A DNA stretch of 64,000 nt, taken from the NCBI RefSeq assembly GCF_002288925.2, contig NW_022098058.1, forward strand, positions 4,540,949-4,604,948, in the 5' to 3' direction. The notes under the pieces are model-generated. The model made no database searches and had not been told where the DNA came from. It saw nothing but the letters and a program-made list of their open reading frames with translations. Every line of letters begins with the position of its first letter. The stretch's first letter is position 1. The position numbers and the translations under genes were made by a program. Below are positions 12,507 through 26,177 of this stretch, one piece after another. The stretch comes from Delphinapterus leucas. Lineage: Eukaryota > Chordata > Mammalia > Artiodactyla > Monodontidae.

Positions 12507-12790
12507 TACAGTTGGGGTTCCACATCCTGCAGGTTCCACCAACCTCGGAATGAAAATATTTAGAAAAAAAAAATTCCACCAAGTTCCAAAATGCAAAACT
12601 TGAGTTTGCTGTGCGCCAGCAAATATTTACATACCGTTTCCATTGTATTAGGTATTATATGTACTCTAGAGGTGATTTAAAGTATGTGGGAGGATGTGCA
12701 TAGGTTATATGAGGGACTTGAGCATCTGTAGATTTTGGTATCCGTGGGGGTGGAGTAGGGCGAATGTGTGTCCCGGAACCAATGCCCCGC
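12507..12790 (-). mobile_element. MARNA (mariner-derived DNA transposon) copy
   Basis: In antisense it shows the MARNA landmarks: CATCCTGCAGGTTCCACCAA, TATTAGGTATTATATGTA, GGAGGATGTGCATAGGTTAT, GGGACTTGAGCATCTGTAG and a terminal GGAACCAATGCCCCGCAGA. The internal part is shortened. Terminal repeats are decayed, so this is an ancient inactive copy. Confidence 0.75.
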
Positions 12791-13794
12791 AGATGCTACC
12801 GCTGAGTGCTGCCCAGGCAAGCACACACCTAACACTAGCATGGGAGTCTCAGCAGGCTTCGTATTAAAAAAATTAAAATGTCAGAACAAACTCAAACATT
12901 TAAAACTACCCTCCCTTTTCCTCTTGTTTTTAACCACATGTATAGTACACAAACTTTTAAGGAATACATGCAAGTTCTCTGTTCAAGGTGGTGGCATCAC
13001 CAACATTCTCCCTTCTAATAATTGTATAATGAATAATTACATTCATTTATATCCTAAACTCCATTCCTTCTCTATGAAACAAGGATTTAAAAAAAAGGTG
13101 CAGCTGACCCTTTTTACTATGTTACTGAATCCTATTTAGTTCTCCTGTGTCCTTGATAAGAATCTTTGTGCTGCTTTCTTTCCCATTGAAACTGTCACTA
13201 AAGTGACTGAACAATTGATCAGAAAGGTTTCCACTTTTTGTCCGTAACTAGGGCGGATTCTCTGTGACTCTGCCTTTTCACTTTATCTGTGACCCTGGGC
13301 ATGCTCAGAAACAGATGCCACCTCTGGAGTTGATTTTCCACCAAATGTTAAGTTCAACAAATGCCACAAGATTATGTTAATATATTGTCTTTTTATGATT
13401 GTCCTATTAAGCTCATCGTTTGTGGTGTTTTCAGTGTTCGATGATTTCGTTATTCTTTCTCCTCACCACAGAGGGGCTAGACACTTTTTAAAAGTGGTGT
13501 TCCATTGTGTCAGTCCCTTGGGATTTAAGGGAAGGGCTGGGCCTGGCAGCAAAGAACTGTCCTAAGCTAAGGATTGATGTGGGGTGGCAGGGAGGGGAGC
13601 CTGGTGGTAGTGGCAACCAGCCTGCATGCTGATGAAAGCAGACCCAGATGACATCTTTGGCATGTGTTCCATAGGCTGCCACCTCAACCCCTTAGCCCAC
13701 AAATTGTATAGTCTTTCAGGCCTTTCAGGAATGTTGGAGAATCTTATTTGATATTAAACATGGCTCACAAATACCATTAGAACAAATTAAAAAG

Positions 13795-14030
13795 TAATAG
13801 CAGCAGCTACCATTTATTCAGTGCCTCCTATGTAAATTAACTTCCACAACCCCAAGAAGGGAGTAGGTATTATCTTCACTTTACAGATGAGGAGGCTGTA
13901 GCTCAGAGAGGTAAAGAGACTTGCCCAAGGGCACACAGAAATTAAGCAGGGGAGCAAAGATTTGAATCCAGGTTGGTTTGACTTTAAACCCAAAGTTCTT
14001 AACCTCTGTGCTATGATGCCACTTTGAAAC
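13795..14030 (-). repeat. MIR SINE, antisense
   Basis: Nearly full length: TTTACAGATGAGGAGGCTG, CAGAGAGGTAAAGAGACTTG, CCCAAGGGCACACAG and GAATCCAGGTTGG occur in order. Confidence 0.85.
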
Positions 14031-14194
14031 AATTCAAGAAGCCCAGATAAACTAATTCCCTTCATAAGTAAGAAATGTGAGTCAGGTCTAAAGCTGATCC
14101 AAATCACATAGCCACAAAGGGGCCTGGACAGTACTACACTGATGTGATGGTTTGAAGCTTTATGTCAAGGTGGAGTCAATGGGAGGAGGAGTGT

Positions 14195-15020
14195 AAAAAA
14201 AAGATTATGGACCTAGAATAAAAAAGAAGATAATAACAAGTGTCGGTGAGGACGTGGAGATTTCGAGCCCTGGTATACTGCTGGTGCAACTGTTCTGGAA
14301 AACAAATTTGGCAGCTCCTCAAAGAGCTAAACATAGAGTTACGATATGCTTCAGAAATCCCACTCCAGGTATACACCAAAGAGAAATGAAGACTTATTTC
14401 CACTCAAAATTTGTACACAAATGTTCATAGGAGCATTATTTATAATGGCCCCAAAGTGGAAACAACTATCAACTGGCGAGTGGATACATAAAGTGTGGTC
14501 TATTCATACAATGCAGTATCATTTGGAAAGAAAAAGAAACGAAGTAATGACACATGCTACAATATGGATGAGCCTTGAAAATACTATGTTAAGTGAAGCA
14601 TGCCAGTAAGAAAGACCTGAAAAATGTATGATTCCATGTATATGAAATATTCAAAATAGGCAAATCTATAGAGACAGAAAGATTAATGGTTGCCAGGGGC
14701 TGGGGCAGGACTGAGAAGATTGGAGACTGATGAAAATGTCCTAAATAGATTATGGTGATGGTTGCATATATCTATGAATATACTAAAACAATTGATTTGC
14801 GTATCTCAATAAAGCTGTTAAGAAAAATTATGGATGCCTGTAGTTTACTTTGAAATGCATCAAAAAAATACAACAGATAAAGGATGGACAGATGGAAAGA
14901 TATACAATAAGACAGTATTGTAAAATGTAGAATCTAAGAGGTGGGTGTATGGATGTTCACTGTACAATTTTTTTCAAGTCTGCAGTGTGTTTGAAAATTT
15001 TATAATAAACATTGGGAAAA
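14195..15020 (+). mobile_element. Old LINE-1 (L1M) 3' end
   Basis: The end of ORF2 and the 3' UTR are present (GGTATACTGCTGGTGCAAC, CAATGCAGTATCATTTGGAA, GGTTGCCAGGGGCTGGGG, TATCTCAATAAAGCTGTTA). A second terminal segment follows, ending at AAAATTTTATAATAAACATT. The protein frame is broken throughout. Confidence 0.8.
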
Positions 15021-15900
15021 AATGATTATAGGTGTTATAGCCAGAAGCACTTGGGTTTGATTCCTGGTTCTACCTCTCAAAGTTGCATAGCAAGTTCCTT
15101 CATCTATAAACTGAGAGTAATAATCTCTACCTTGTATATGCATTTGAGTACACAGGAGGTGTTAAAAAATGTCTCTCTCCTGTCCATCTTCACAGTCTAC
15201 TAAGAACACACTGGCCCTTTCGAAAATGTTTCTACTGCATAATGAAGAAGGCATCGCGTGAGTACGTGCTCCCTGAAAGGAATTCATGGGCAATTTGAAA
15301 ACCTTTTTAACTAACCAAATATTTCCTGTGGTGACTGACTCATGGCCTTAGTCTCATCTTAGGCTCACCGGCAGTCCACATCACTGTGCTAACTACAAAA
15401 TAAATCCAATATCTCACACCCTGTTTTACATGTCTCTAAGATGATCACTATTTCACATACCTCCCCCGTCCCCTTTAGAGTTGTTAAAATCAGTAGGTTA
15501 CAAAGTGAAATACACCACAAACAGTTAAAGTATCGTTTGGAAGATAAAAATAAGTTCACTGACTATAAAGAATCTTAAATTCTAGGGATGAGGAAAAGCC
15601 TACTTAAATCTCTTTCCATCAAGGAACTATTTCTACAACATCCCTGACAAGCAATCTCTCTGTGAACACCTCTAGTGGCAGGGTATGGTTTTTCCTAAGG
15701 CAGTTGTTTTCACTGCTAGATAGATACAGCTATCCATCTAAAACTGAACTAAAACCTAGCGACTCATAACTCTCACCTCAAGCCCCCTCTCTCATCTACA
15801 TTACCTGTGATACCTGCATTCAGCAATAGGAGATAGTTCCCTATGGATTTCCACACAACTAATCCCTAAAGTCCTGACCGCACACGCATCTGTCAGTATC

Positions 15901-16105
15901 ATTTTTTTTTTTTTGCGGTACGCGGGCCTCTCACTGTTGTGGCCTCTCCTGTTGCGGAGCACAGGCTCCGGTCGCGCAGGCTCAGCGGCCATGGCTCACG
16001 GGCCCAACCGCTCCGCGGCACGTGGGATCCTCCCAGACCAGGGCACGAACCCACGTCCCCTGCATCCGCAGGCGGACTCTCAACCACTGCGCCACCAGGG
16101 AAGCC
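15901..16105 (-). mobile_element. CHR SINE, antisense, with target-site duplication
   Basis: A full-length copy of about 200 bp in reverse orientation: poly-T, GCGGTACGCGGGCCTCTCAC, and finally GCGCCACCAGGGAAGC. The duplication CTGTCAGTATCATTTTT is at 15890-15906 and 16106-16122 without a mismatch, so the insertion is fairly young. Confidence 0.95.
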
Positions 16106-19100
16106 CTGTCAGTATCATTTTTGAACTCAGGCTGCTGACTGGATTCTTTCAACTCATCTCTCTTGCCTTATGTTATTTGTAAAGATAAGCGTGTCTTCTA
16201 TTCCACTTGTCTTCATCCTGGGTGAAGACACAAAAGGCAGGAGTTAAGGGCAAGGCCACTCAGAGCTTAGAGTTTGCTGCTAGAGAGTATCTCAGCCCCT
16301 AAGCCTGGTAACTGTCCTTGCTAGGGTGATATACATTTTGTTGTATATCATAAAAGGTCAGGTGAGAAGAAGAAAGAATAAGTCAGCCTATTTTGTAATT
16401 TTTGCCTAGGGCTCAGGAATTTCATACATAAACCTCTAACTGAAAAGCAAAATCGCATTTGCATTTGTGTTTTATTTATCCTCATGCTCTTGTGAGCACC
16501 CATCAATTTAAGGGGACAGGAATAAAGTGAACAGAAACTTGCCAGGTGGCAAGTGACAGGCAGATTAGGGTATAAGAAATGTTTTTTCTCCCAAACTTTT
16601 AACACTTTAACATTCCTTTGAAATGCAACCCTTGAATCCTACATTCTCTTCCAGAATTTTAGATCCAAATTGATGTAGACATTAAGAATTTTCAATACAT
16701 ATAATTTTAAGTCCCCACTTAATTAGATTTACCAACACGCTTTATTGATTTCTTTCACCAATGGTGTGAGTTCACGTTTTTTCTTCTTGAAATATATCCT
16801 GTAGTATTTCTTTCAGCAAGGTTTTATAAGAGGTAATTTTTATCTACATGAGTCTGAAAGTGTCTTGATTTTATCCTCTTCCTTGAATAACGAATCAGGT
16901 GGACAGAGCAGCCTACATGTAGTTATTCTTCCCTAGCACTTGGAAGGTATCATTCTGTTGTTCTCTGGCAGTATAATGTCTCATTTATTTCGTCTCCTGT
17001 TTCACAGCGGGTTTCTTTCATCAACTAGATTTCCTTGTGACATTTGCAGCTTTTGTTTGAGAGTATTTTATGGAGTTCCCTCCTGCATGTATCTCTTTCA
17101 GGTTCCTTTTTGGGCTGTTTCATGCCTTTGGGTTGTGACAAAACACGTTTTGGATACTTACACCTATGAACAGCTAAGATGATTTATTAAATAACACCTG
17201 AGGCTGCCCCTCAGATTTTTTAACCCATTTGTGAAAGGAGAAATTCTATAATTATTTAACGCTATGCATGAGTATGTAATACTATACATAAATAATGGAG
17301 TACTTGCAAAAGTCCTCAGCACTTGTTTCTAACTCTTGAAGCTTATAAACCAATGTTTGTCATATAATGGTCATTAACATGTCACAGATTCTGGAAACCA
17401 TTTTAGGACCGAATTTTGTTCACTCCACATTATATCTAAAGGCTCTCCACCTTCACTGCTTCTGCTTTGCACCTTCTTTTGACTTAGGGATGTTTTTATG
17501 CTGTGTTAGGCAGTTTGTACCAGCCGATGTATCAGCTCATCCAGGTTTTGGACTCAAATCCTGGCTCTGCGACACACTGGTGTGAGTGACCCTGTTCATC
17601 TGTTAAGAAGAAATCTATCTACTCCAAAGGGCAACTGTGTGGATTACATAGGAGGTAGATGCCTGGCAAAAAAGGCTACAACCCCTAGGTGAGGTGGTTC
17701 AAAGGCACCGCTTGTCGACTGCCATGTGATCCCAAGTACTACTACATGGCTCCACTGTTCACGGCTTCCTGCTTCTGATTTTTTCCTCTAATCCTTCATT
17801 TCTTCATCTATCTCCACACTCTCAATTTCATATATTCTGGAATTTTCATTGTTTCCAGTATATTCATGTTGTTTTTTCTATGACATCACACAAATGGGTT
17901 TACTGGGCACACATTCTGTCCTTCTCAACTCTGGGCACAAGCCTCTTCTTACTTCCTCACCAGCAGGGCCAGCACAAGCATACAAATGGCTCCTGCCATT
18001 ATCTGGCTCAAGTCTGCCAGATAATTCAACTAGTTCCATTCACTGGCCTGTTCCAAGCTGTCCTTTAAATTGATAAAAAACCTCCTATCTACCTTCCTTT
18101 CATGGCATGTGTTTTGCATGTGTGTGAGGGAAAGTCTCTTAAATAAATTTTAGCTGATCTTTGCAAATCTTCAGAAAGAGTTGAGTAGAAAGTGCTAATC
18201 CTTACCATGGATTACCATACCCTTGTAGAAAATGAAGTCTTTCAGAAGTTGAACAATTTACTCACAGTTACGTGGGAATTAACAGCAAGATCTCCTCAAG
18301 CTGAGTCTTCCTAAATGGGAAAAACTCCAATGGGGTAATTATCGCTCCCAAAGATAGCACTTTATTAGCAAATAGTTAAATAGCAAAGTAGCATTTCGGT
18401 AAGTAAAATGAGCTCCATTTTCCCACAGATGAAACACAAACAAGTTAGGAGACTTGCTGAGGTGACACAAAGCTGCAGAACTCAGGGGTGAAGCAAAACC
18501 CACAACGGGTCCAGATGAAACAGCCCCATTAATTCATCCACTAATGACTACCAGCATTTACTTCCCTCTTCAAGTCATAAGAATTACCTGGAGAATGATG
18601 GCTTTCTGAAAGAACAGAAAAGTTGAAGCTGTTATTGTGTAGCTGTAACCCTATTACACTCACACAAACAGTTGTGTTTGCGTTACCATAGTAAGCACCT
18701 CCAATCTGCAGGAAACATCAGGAAGGAGACTGAGAAAGCCATAAAATTTGAGGCTTTTGCAAAACATGATGAACAAAGAGGTTGGCAAGATGCCCCTGGT
18801 GTCCTGCAATGCAGTCTTCTGGGTTGCCTCAGTACCCTGAAAAAACTGTACTGGCTTGTCATTATTAAAACACTTTCCCTAATTTTTTCACCTGGGTCAC
18901 GGAAGTTTGTTCCTCAGCTCTTTTCACAACCTCACGACCTGCAAACTGAAAGCACAAACCTGACCATGCTTAGCAATTTCCAATCAAGCATTTTTTCAGT
19001 GTTATCAGCCTGAGTGGCTTATGTAATCCACGTGTGAAATTACGGTCTGCAAACAGGCTAACACAAAGAGCCCAGTGAAAATGATGTGGTGTTATTTGGG

Positions 19101-19390
19101 GTGGAGGAGTGTGTGTGGTGGATGAATTTGGGGTTCAATCTAACCTACTTAATCACTGTAAGCATCAAAACATCAGCACCAAAAATAACAATAACAACGA
19201 CAGCTACCCGGTGTCTGCCTTGGAGGAACTCAAGTTCATGAAGACATTTCTCCATTAATCCTCACCTCCTTCCTCTCTGGGACATACTTCAAATTATAAT
19301 TAAGAACTGGGAGACTGAGAAAAATGCTGCAACCTTCCCCTGTTAGTGAGGTGCAGGGAGGGTCTGAACTGCTTGGTTCACGCTACCTGT

Positions 19391-19588
19391 TTTTTGCGGT
19401 ACACGGGCCTCTCACTGTTGTGGCCTCTCCCGTTGCGTAGCACAGGCTCCGGACGCGCAGGCTCAGCGGCCACGGCCCACGGACCCAGCCGCTCTGCGGC
19501 ACGTGGGATCCTCCCGGACCGGGGCACGAACCTGTGTCCCCTGCACCGGCAGGCGGACTCTCAACCACTGCGCCACCAGGGAAGCCCA
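19391..19588 (-). mobile_element. CHR SINE, antisense, with target-site duplication
   Basis: A full-length reverse copy with a very short poly-T of six bases. The duplication ACGCTACCTGTTTTTT is exact at 19380-19395 and 19589-19604. Long frames on both strands here are SINE-derived and not genes. Confidence 0.95.
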
Positions 19589-21124
19589 ACGCTACCTGTT
19601 TTTTAGATTTGTTTTATTGTTGTCTTTTAACATCCCCCCCATTAGTCAAACGCAAAATCTGAATAACAAAAGGAAGAAAATACTTCCCACCAACTTCCTA
19701 CTCCTCCCGTTTTTAATATTCTAAACTCCTTTGCTCACTTTACTTTCTAGTGTTTACTTCCTGTCTAAATTCTAAAATGGAGAAGCCAGATACCTAGGGA
19801 ATTCATAGAAAGAACACCTCCATTCTCTCGTTAAATATTAACACCAAACCAGCAAAGGGAAAAAAGGGAAAGTAAATTGCGTAACAGCCTTTCATATGTG
19901 ATTTTTTAAAATCAAGAACTCCCTGTAAGGGATTTTAACCCCTTCATAAGACACTAATTAAAACTCTCTGGACATGAAGGGGGGGTGTTCTTGATCCTAC
20001 TAGTATATGATTTTGACTGGCACATGCTTTTCATGTCATTCCATCTGGAACAAAAAGTAGCATGAGATTAATATTCTCATTTTGAGACTTTTTACTTAAA
20101 GGTCCTTCCTCAATCATTACAACTCAAAGGGGACATAGACAGCTCAATATGATTTGAGCTTAACTATTAGTAAACAGAAAGCTTGAACACTGTGAGATCT
20201 TTTTTAAAAAAGGAGGTTATATTATATTTGGGCAGGTGAAATTCTTCCCCCAGAAGCAAAACCTGCTCTATCTACAAAGTATTAAAACACATCCAGATTT
20301 TGTTGTAGGTTTACAATTCATAAGTGAATATGGGTCTTGGGAGGTGAAAATTCCAAATGGTCTTAGAAATTGATCCAGTTTCATCCACTGGATTAGTCAA
20401 CACAGTAGTCATCTTCCTAGATCAAAGATAAGCCAGGGCTCTTTTGGGTCAAATTCCTGACAAATGAGAAATTTTGGTGAGTGCACAGGTTGGGAATGCT
20501 TCACTTAATGCACCTCTGTTTGGGTGTGGCTCAAAAGTTTGCAGCCACCTCTGAGAGCCAGTGGTGCTTCCCTAGTTGGGCAATAGGTCACTAGGACAGG
20601 ATGGCTGAAGAATCCTGTACAACAGGTATTGAGAGAAACAGGAAGAACTAGGTCCCAGGGCTGACTGACACCAACAGGCAACTATGAAAGCAGTCTACTG
20701 TATTATTATTTCCCAAGTGCATACCGGAGACCTGAGGTAGTTTCTGCCAGTGTTTGACCAGAATGGACAGACATAGCTGGGGCAGGAGATTATGACATGA
20801 AATGGGGGCTTGAATACACTCCTGGCTGAACTGGGGAAAGAAAGTGAATTTTCCCTCCTTACCTTTTGTTACCATATTTGTGTTGAAGCCCAAAAAGAGT
20901 CTAGGAAACACTGAACTAGCTAGCCTTCAGTTGAAAAGGAAAAAGCACAGAATCAGTCCCCAATTAACAATCAGTCCCCCAAACTTTCAGGAGAGGCAGG
21001 GCATTATCTTAAAGTCAAAAAGCAGCAGATGCCTAAAGCATATAGGGAATAAATAAAGGCTATAGGGGCTTTCTGGGCAATTTGCAGACTTGGTAATGAC
21101 AGCTTTCTAATATCCTGCCACTTC

Positions 21125-21300
21125 TCAGACCATATCAGGTGCTTCCACAAACATTATCTCATTTAATAATCTCAACAACCCTGTACAATAGATACCATTA
21201 CCCTGTTTTTACAGCGGAAACTGAGACTCGGGTGAGTTACATAAGGTCACACTGCTAATTAGTATCAGAACCGGCAGGAAAATTCAGGCTTGTCCAACCT
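21125..21300 (-). repeat. MIR SINE, antisense
   Basis: TCATTTAATAATCTCAACAA, TTTACAGCGGAAACTGAGAC and AAGGTCACACTGCTAATTAG are MIR blocks in reverse order. Confidence 0.75.
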
Positions 21301-22199
21301 TAATTAATTAATGAAGTAATTAATTTATTTGCTCTCCTTCTCTTCCCCTGTTCCTCCTTCCTCCCTCCCATTCTCCCTCCATTACCTCTTCAGTGGCTAA
21401 ACTGGGAAGAGCCTATCTGTATGAAAGATCTCTTCGATGGAAGGTCTTACCCTTCTTATGAAGCATCTATTATGAGCACCTCTCAGCTGGGCTTTTTTTC
21501 CTCTTATAAATGAAGAACTAATTTGATCCAATATTTTCAGTTTCCATTTCAAACGTATGGCCAAACTTAGTCTACATATCCTCTGGAGAGTCTCAGATCA
21601 ACTTACAGTTGACAAACAGGTCTAACACACGGAATACGGGGCTAACATAGCTATATCTGACCATGTCTCTGTCTTATGCCCAGTGATAGTAAAAGTTCAT
21701 ACTTAAACAACAATTTCTTTAGTTAGAACTCCAATGGCCTGTGCCTAACTGGGTGAGCCTAGTTACTGACTGTTCTACTGCATGTGATGACTGCTCATGG
21801 TGACTGCCTCCTTCTGTATTTTTGCTCTTGTGACTCAGTGCAATTTAAAATATCCCTGGGCTTAATACAAACAGTCTCAGGAGCCGATTTCCAAAGAACA
21901 CTAATCCCCTTAAAATAGAAGCTTTCAAATGGCATTACTGTTCATCAACACCAGGAGTGTTTTCAGCCTGCCTAGCATGGCACTGCTCTCTATACAGGCA
22001 GTAGCTGAGTAAAATTCCGGGCCAGATTCCCTAAGGGGAAAACTACAAAAGGAACCTGTAAAACTGTTGATGAATTGTTTTCCTAGTTCTCTCCTATTTT
22101 CAATGCATTTTGCCACAGGTGAACTTTTTCCTACTGTAGCTCAATACAGGATACCCACTTTGGGAACAGACTAATCCTCCAGCTTTTAGCAGCAAGTTA

Positions 22200-22330
22200 A
22201 ATATATGTTAAACCATTTTACTGGGTGACCTGGCAGAAGTCACTTTCTCTCTCTGGGGCTCAGTGTACTCATCTGTAGAATGAGATTAGACTAGATATCT
22301 AAGGGCCCCTTCTACCTCTGAAGTACTAAA
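22200..22330 (+). repeat. MIR SINE fragment
   Basis: CTGGGTGACCTGGCAGAAGT, CTCAGTGTACTCATCTGTAG and AATGAGATTAGACTAGAT match the central part of MIR. Confidence 0.65.
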
Positions 22331-23089
22331 GTGAACCCTGTTGCCACTAACAAATCTGTAATAATGCTCTAATGGGATGAAGAGATTAGCTGGATAAGGA
22401 GAATCTGAAGTCAGCACAGATCCCATCACTAAAAAAAAAATGTCTAATTCTTGTCTCCTACCTTCCCAAATTCATGATCCCACTTATATCTAAGAGTCCA
22501 ATACAAAGCTCAAAGACTAAGTACCTAGTTACTGTCCCAAGGTTGAGATGGAGTTCAGATCCGAGCTCAGCTACAATGACTTCCTGGGCTAAGTGCATGT
22601 GGGTGCTGAAGAAACACTCTTCCGTCATGGCGCCATCACGTGGGTGCTGAGAGGTTTCTGAATGCTTCTGATTATTCCAAAGTAGATGGTCTTGGGCAAA
22701 ACTCTTTACCCTGGTGCTACTCACTGGGGTAGAGACCAATGGGAAGCACATTAATTGAGTGACAGTGTTGAGAAGGGCCTCTGAAAAGGGGGAAATCAGG
22801 ACGGGGGTGGAGGTTTACTTAAATAGGGGGGTCCCCTATTACTTACCTACACCTGAGAAAACTAGTGTAGATACTAGCTTGAGAAAACTTTCTAGAACTT
22901 GTGCATTCACAGAATTTTACAGAATATGTTAAAACAGGGACAACTTTTAGGAAAATATAGACTGTGACCTGGAAAAGGTCTAATACCTCTTGCTAATAAA
23001 GTCAATGCTTCTTAGAGCTAGCCTACAGGTTAGTTTTTCAATCATACAGATGTCAGGTTTGAGTTTGGGAAAAAAACTTGTTCTGGTAT

Positions 23090-23290
23090 GAAAAGAACAC
23101 AGGCTTTGGAGTCAGATAAAACTGGGTTTGATTCCTGGCTTTACCACTAACAGAGTAATCTTTGGCAAAACTTAAAAACCTCACTGGGCCTCAATTTCCT
23201 CATCTGTAAAATGGGGTAATACAATGCACCTGCAGGGACACTGTGAGGATTAGCAAATATACATGAAGCATCCAGCACTATGCACATCAT
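23090..23290 (+). repeat. MIR SINE
   Basis: TTTGGAGTCAGATAAAACTG, CCTCAATTTCCTCATCTGTA, AAATGGGGTAATACAATG and CACTGTGAGGATTAGCAAAT are in MIR order. It is one of the better preserved copies. Confidence 0.85.
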
Positions 23291-24564
23291 AGAAGTTTAG
23301 TGAGAGAAGCTGCCAGAGGTAGAGTCCTCCTCCTCCTCATTTAATACTGTGCATGGCCTCCCTCCTGTCAACTCAGATGTTAGTAAAATAAACTACAGCA
23401 GAGAAAATAAGCAGAAATGCATCTAGAGCAGCCATGTACGCGTTAACTGGTTTCTTGGTCACAGAAGAGTCCCTTAAGTCCATCCCTCCCTACTTCCTTC
23501 CTAGACAAAAAGCCAAGCCTGTAACAGAGTAGAAATAGAAATTAGCAAAGAGAGGCTGCTGCAGGCAGCTCACTAAGAGTGCGGAGAATATGTGGAAAGG
23601 AGAAAGAACAAACTAAAAAAGGCAGACGACAGAAGTTTAAAAAGCAAGCTGCCTAGGACCATTTATTGCAGAGGCATGTAAGATGACACCCTCACTGAGC
23701 TGAGAGTATAGCTCTAAGAACACTACTGTTTTTTTTTTTTTTTTAACACTACTGTTTTAAGCTATTTCCAATCATGCTAGGCTCAATGTAACTACTCTGT
23801 TAAAAGAAGGTAGAGAAATTCTGCAAAAACACTTAAAATGTTAAAAGTTTTGGTGCTTAAAAGAATAAACTACAATCTGTGGGGAAAACCTCACTTATGT
23901 AGAACAGTTCAAAGACCAACAAAATTAGATAAATATATTTACCGTGTAAAGACATATGGAACGGAGGAGAAATCCCTTACTGCTCTATACATGGAAATAC
24001 TGGTGCGACGAAATAGTTGAGTAAAACAGTTGTGACTTTTCCACTGCTTTTCTTGGGAAAAAAAAAAGATTCAAGATTCTGTTTTAAGGAAAGACCATTT
24101 TCAAGCTGCAGTGATTTGACAGTCAGATTACACATGACATTATGTATCCCTCTCGCCCCCTCTGTTTTTGAAAATTCACAAGTTTCCTTTATTCTCTCTT
24201 CATTCCATAAAACAAGTCATTCACTTACTACCAAGAACCCAAAATGCAATGAAAGAAATGCACTTCTCCTTAACGTCATACGTGGCTTGGACATGATTCT
24301 TTCAATGAGGTAATAATGAGGACCTAAACTTCTGTCCTGTGAATTATTTTAAATGGATACAAAGGAGGCCTTGGGAGACTCGTTTTTCCTCCCTGATTTT
24401 CTCACGCTGGCCTACACCTGACTTGAAGACGTAACAAACTCTATATGAGTTTTAAGCTCTGGAAGAATTTAAAAACTGGAATGTTTTGCTATCTTTTCAA
24501 AATAAAGGGGTCAAAGCAACTGACCGTGGAATGCCCAGGTCTCCATGTTCAGAGGGGTGTATTT

Positions 24565-24800
24565 TAATTGCAGCAGTAGCAGCTGCTACCTAACATCAAT
24601 CAAGCACTTACCGGGCCAGGCACTGAGCTATGTGCTTTATTATTTCATTGAAAGGGCACAATAATCTTATGAAGGACTATTATTATTTCTATGTTAGAGA
24701 TGAGAAAATCAAGACTTAGAGAAGTTAAGAATCTTGCCCCGTTTTCAAGGTTAGTAAGTGGCAGAACTAGAATTTGAACCCGGGAGTTAGGTTTAATGTA
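24565..24800 (-). repeat. MIR SINE, antisense
   Basis: GGGCCAGGCACTGAGCTATG, AGAGATGAGAAAATCAAGAC and AGTAAGTGGCAGAACTAGAA are reverse MIR blocks. Confidence 0.8.
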
Positions 24801-26177
24801 GTACAAAGGACCAGGTGTTTTATTTTTAGAGTCCATCTGAGTATTAGATTGCTCGCTGCTTTAGAAACTGTCTTCTGAGTATATTAAAGAGTATACAAAA
24901 CAATGAAATAAGAATAGTCATATACTTGCTTTTAGAACTTCATTTCTCTCTCCCACACTTCTCTGTTCTTCTCCCTTAAGTCTTAAGTCAGAACCGAAGG
25001 ACAGAAGAGTGAAGATAAGAGGTAGGACTGAGTGATTGATTAGTGTTTTCTCCATCTGAAAACAGCTTGCTGAGGTAGCTCCTTTCAGAGCTAACTGATA
25101 CATACGAACAATTTATTTCAGGCCCTGAAATTATCTCATAAAAGTAAACTTAAAAAAAAATCACTTTTATTATATATTTTTTTACAGGAGGTAAAGGGAC
25201 CTTAAGAGACTGTCTGTTCAATCCTTGACATTATAGTAAAAGTACTGAGGATTCCCTGTAGATCGTAACTGGGACAAAACCACAATCCAGGCCTTTCAGG
25301 GCCTAACCTGTGGCTGTTAACAGGCTGTGTGGCTCCTGTAATATTGGCCCTTAATCTGTACCAGTGAGGTGGCCTGGCTCTGGCTGACAAAGTTTGGACC
25401 TGAAGGAGTACTCCACGTGGATATTATTTCTATCTGCACGTGATGGAAGCAAGGGGAAGGGACACACATTTGGAGAAAAGCTTAGAGTGGTCTAATGTGA
25501 ATACAGTTTGTAATGTGAAACACAAAAAAGAGATCAGCTTCTACCTTTAGCAGATTATGACTCAAAGCACTTAGTCCTTTGCGAATTCTCTAACTATTGT
25601 AGAACGATTTCACGTTTAAGTCCACTCTCGTTCAAACATTTGCCAATTCATAAAAGTAACAGACAGGCTTATCTGGATTTATTTCCAGTCTAATCTTTCT
25701 ATACCAATTGCCCAGATAAGTGTGTTTAAAGTCAAATATCTACAAGGTTCATTACATTTTGGCTGGGCTATATCTCTGATTTCTACAGAGTTCAGAGGGC
25801 TATAGATCTTTTAAATTCAATGTATTATAACTATAGGCTGCAATTGTTTGTGGTTCTGTGATTATAAATAAGTAGGTGGAATGCCTTAGAAAGCTTGGGC
25901 TTCATTTGAAATTTGAAGACTAGAGGGCTACAGTAATCATTACCCCCTGACTGAAACACTCCACTCGTGTGTGATCTTGGGAGTCATTTAACTCTGCTTG
26001 CCTCTCTTTTGCTCTCTATGATAAGAACTCATGCAAACATCACGTAACGTATCTAAAGTGCTGTGAATACTCCAGAGAAAGACACTGTACCAAGACCTTT
26101 TAAAGCTACTCCCCAGTATCCAAAGGGAGGTGAACCTAAACATAAATAATTGAGGATTTTAATTCCACGTAACTTAC

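Larger units (their letters stand above)
10976..26177 (-). other. TMCC1 15-kb intron
   Basis: The intron between the large exon and the 136-bp exon. Besides the elements listed separately it contains old, unnamed repeat sequence at 11465-11960, a probable antisense old L1 at about 16720-17200, a MIR-like stretch at about 17500-17690 and a MIR fragment near 18410-18520. Unique sequence without anything I recognise fills most of 15020-15890, 17700-19370, 19610-21120, 21300-22200, 23300-24560 and 24800-26170. No further in-frame exon is needed, because the flanking coding exons join without a gap relative to known TMCC1. Confidence 0.7.
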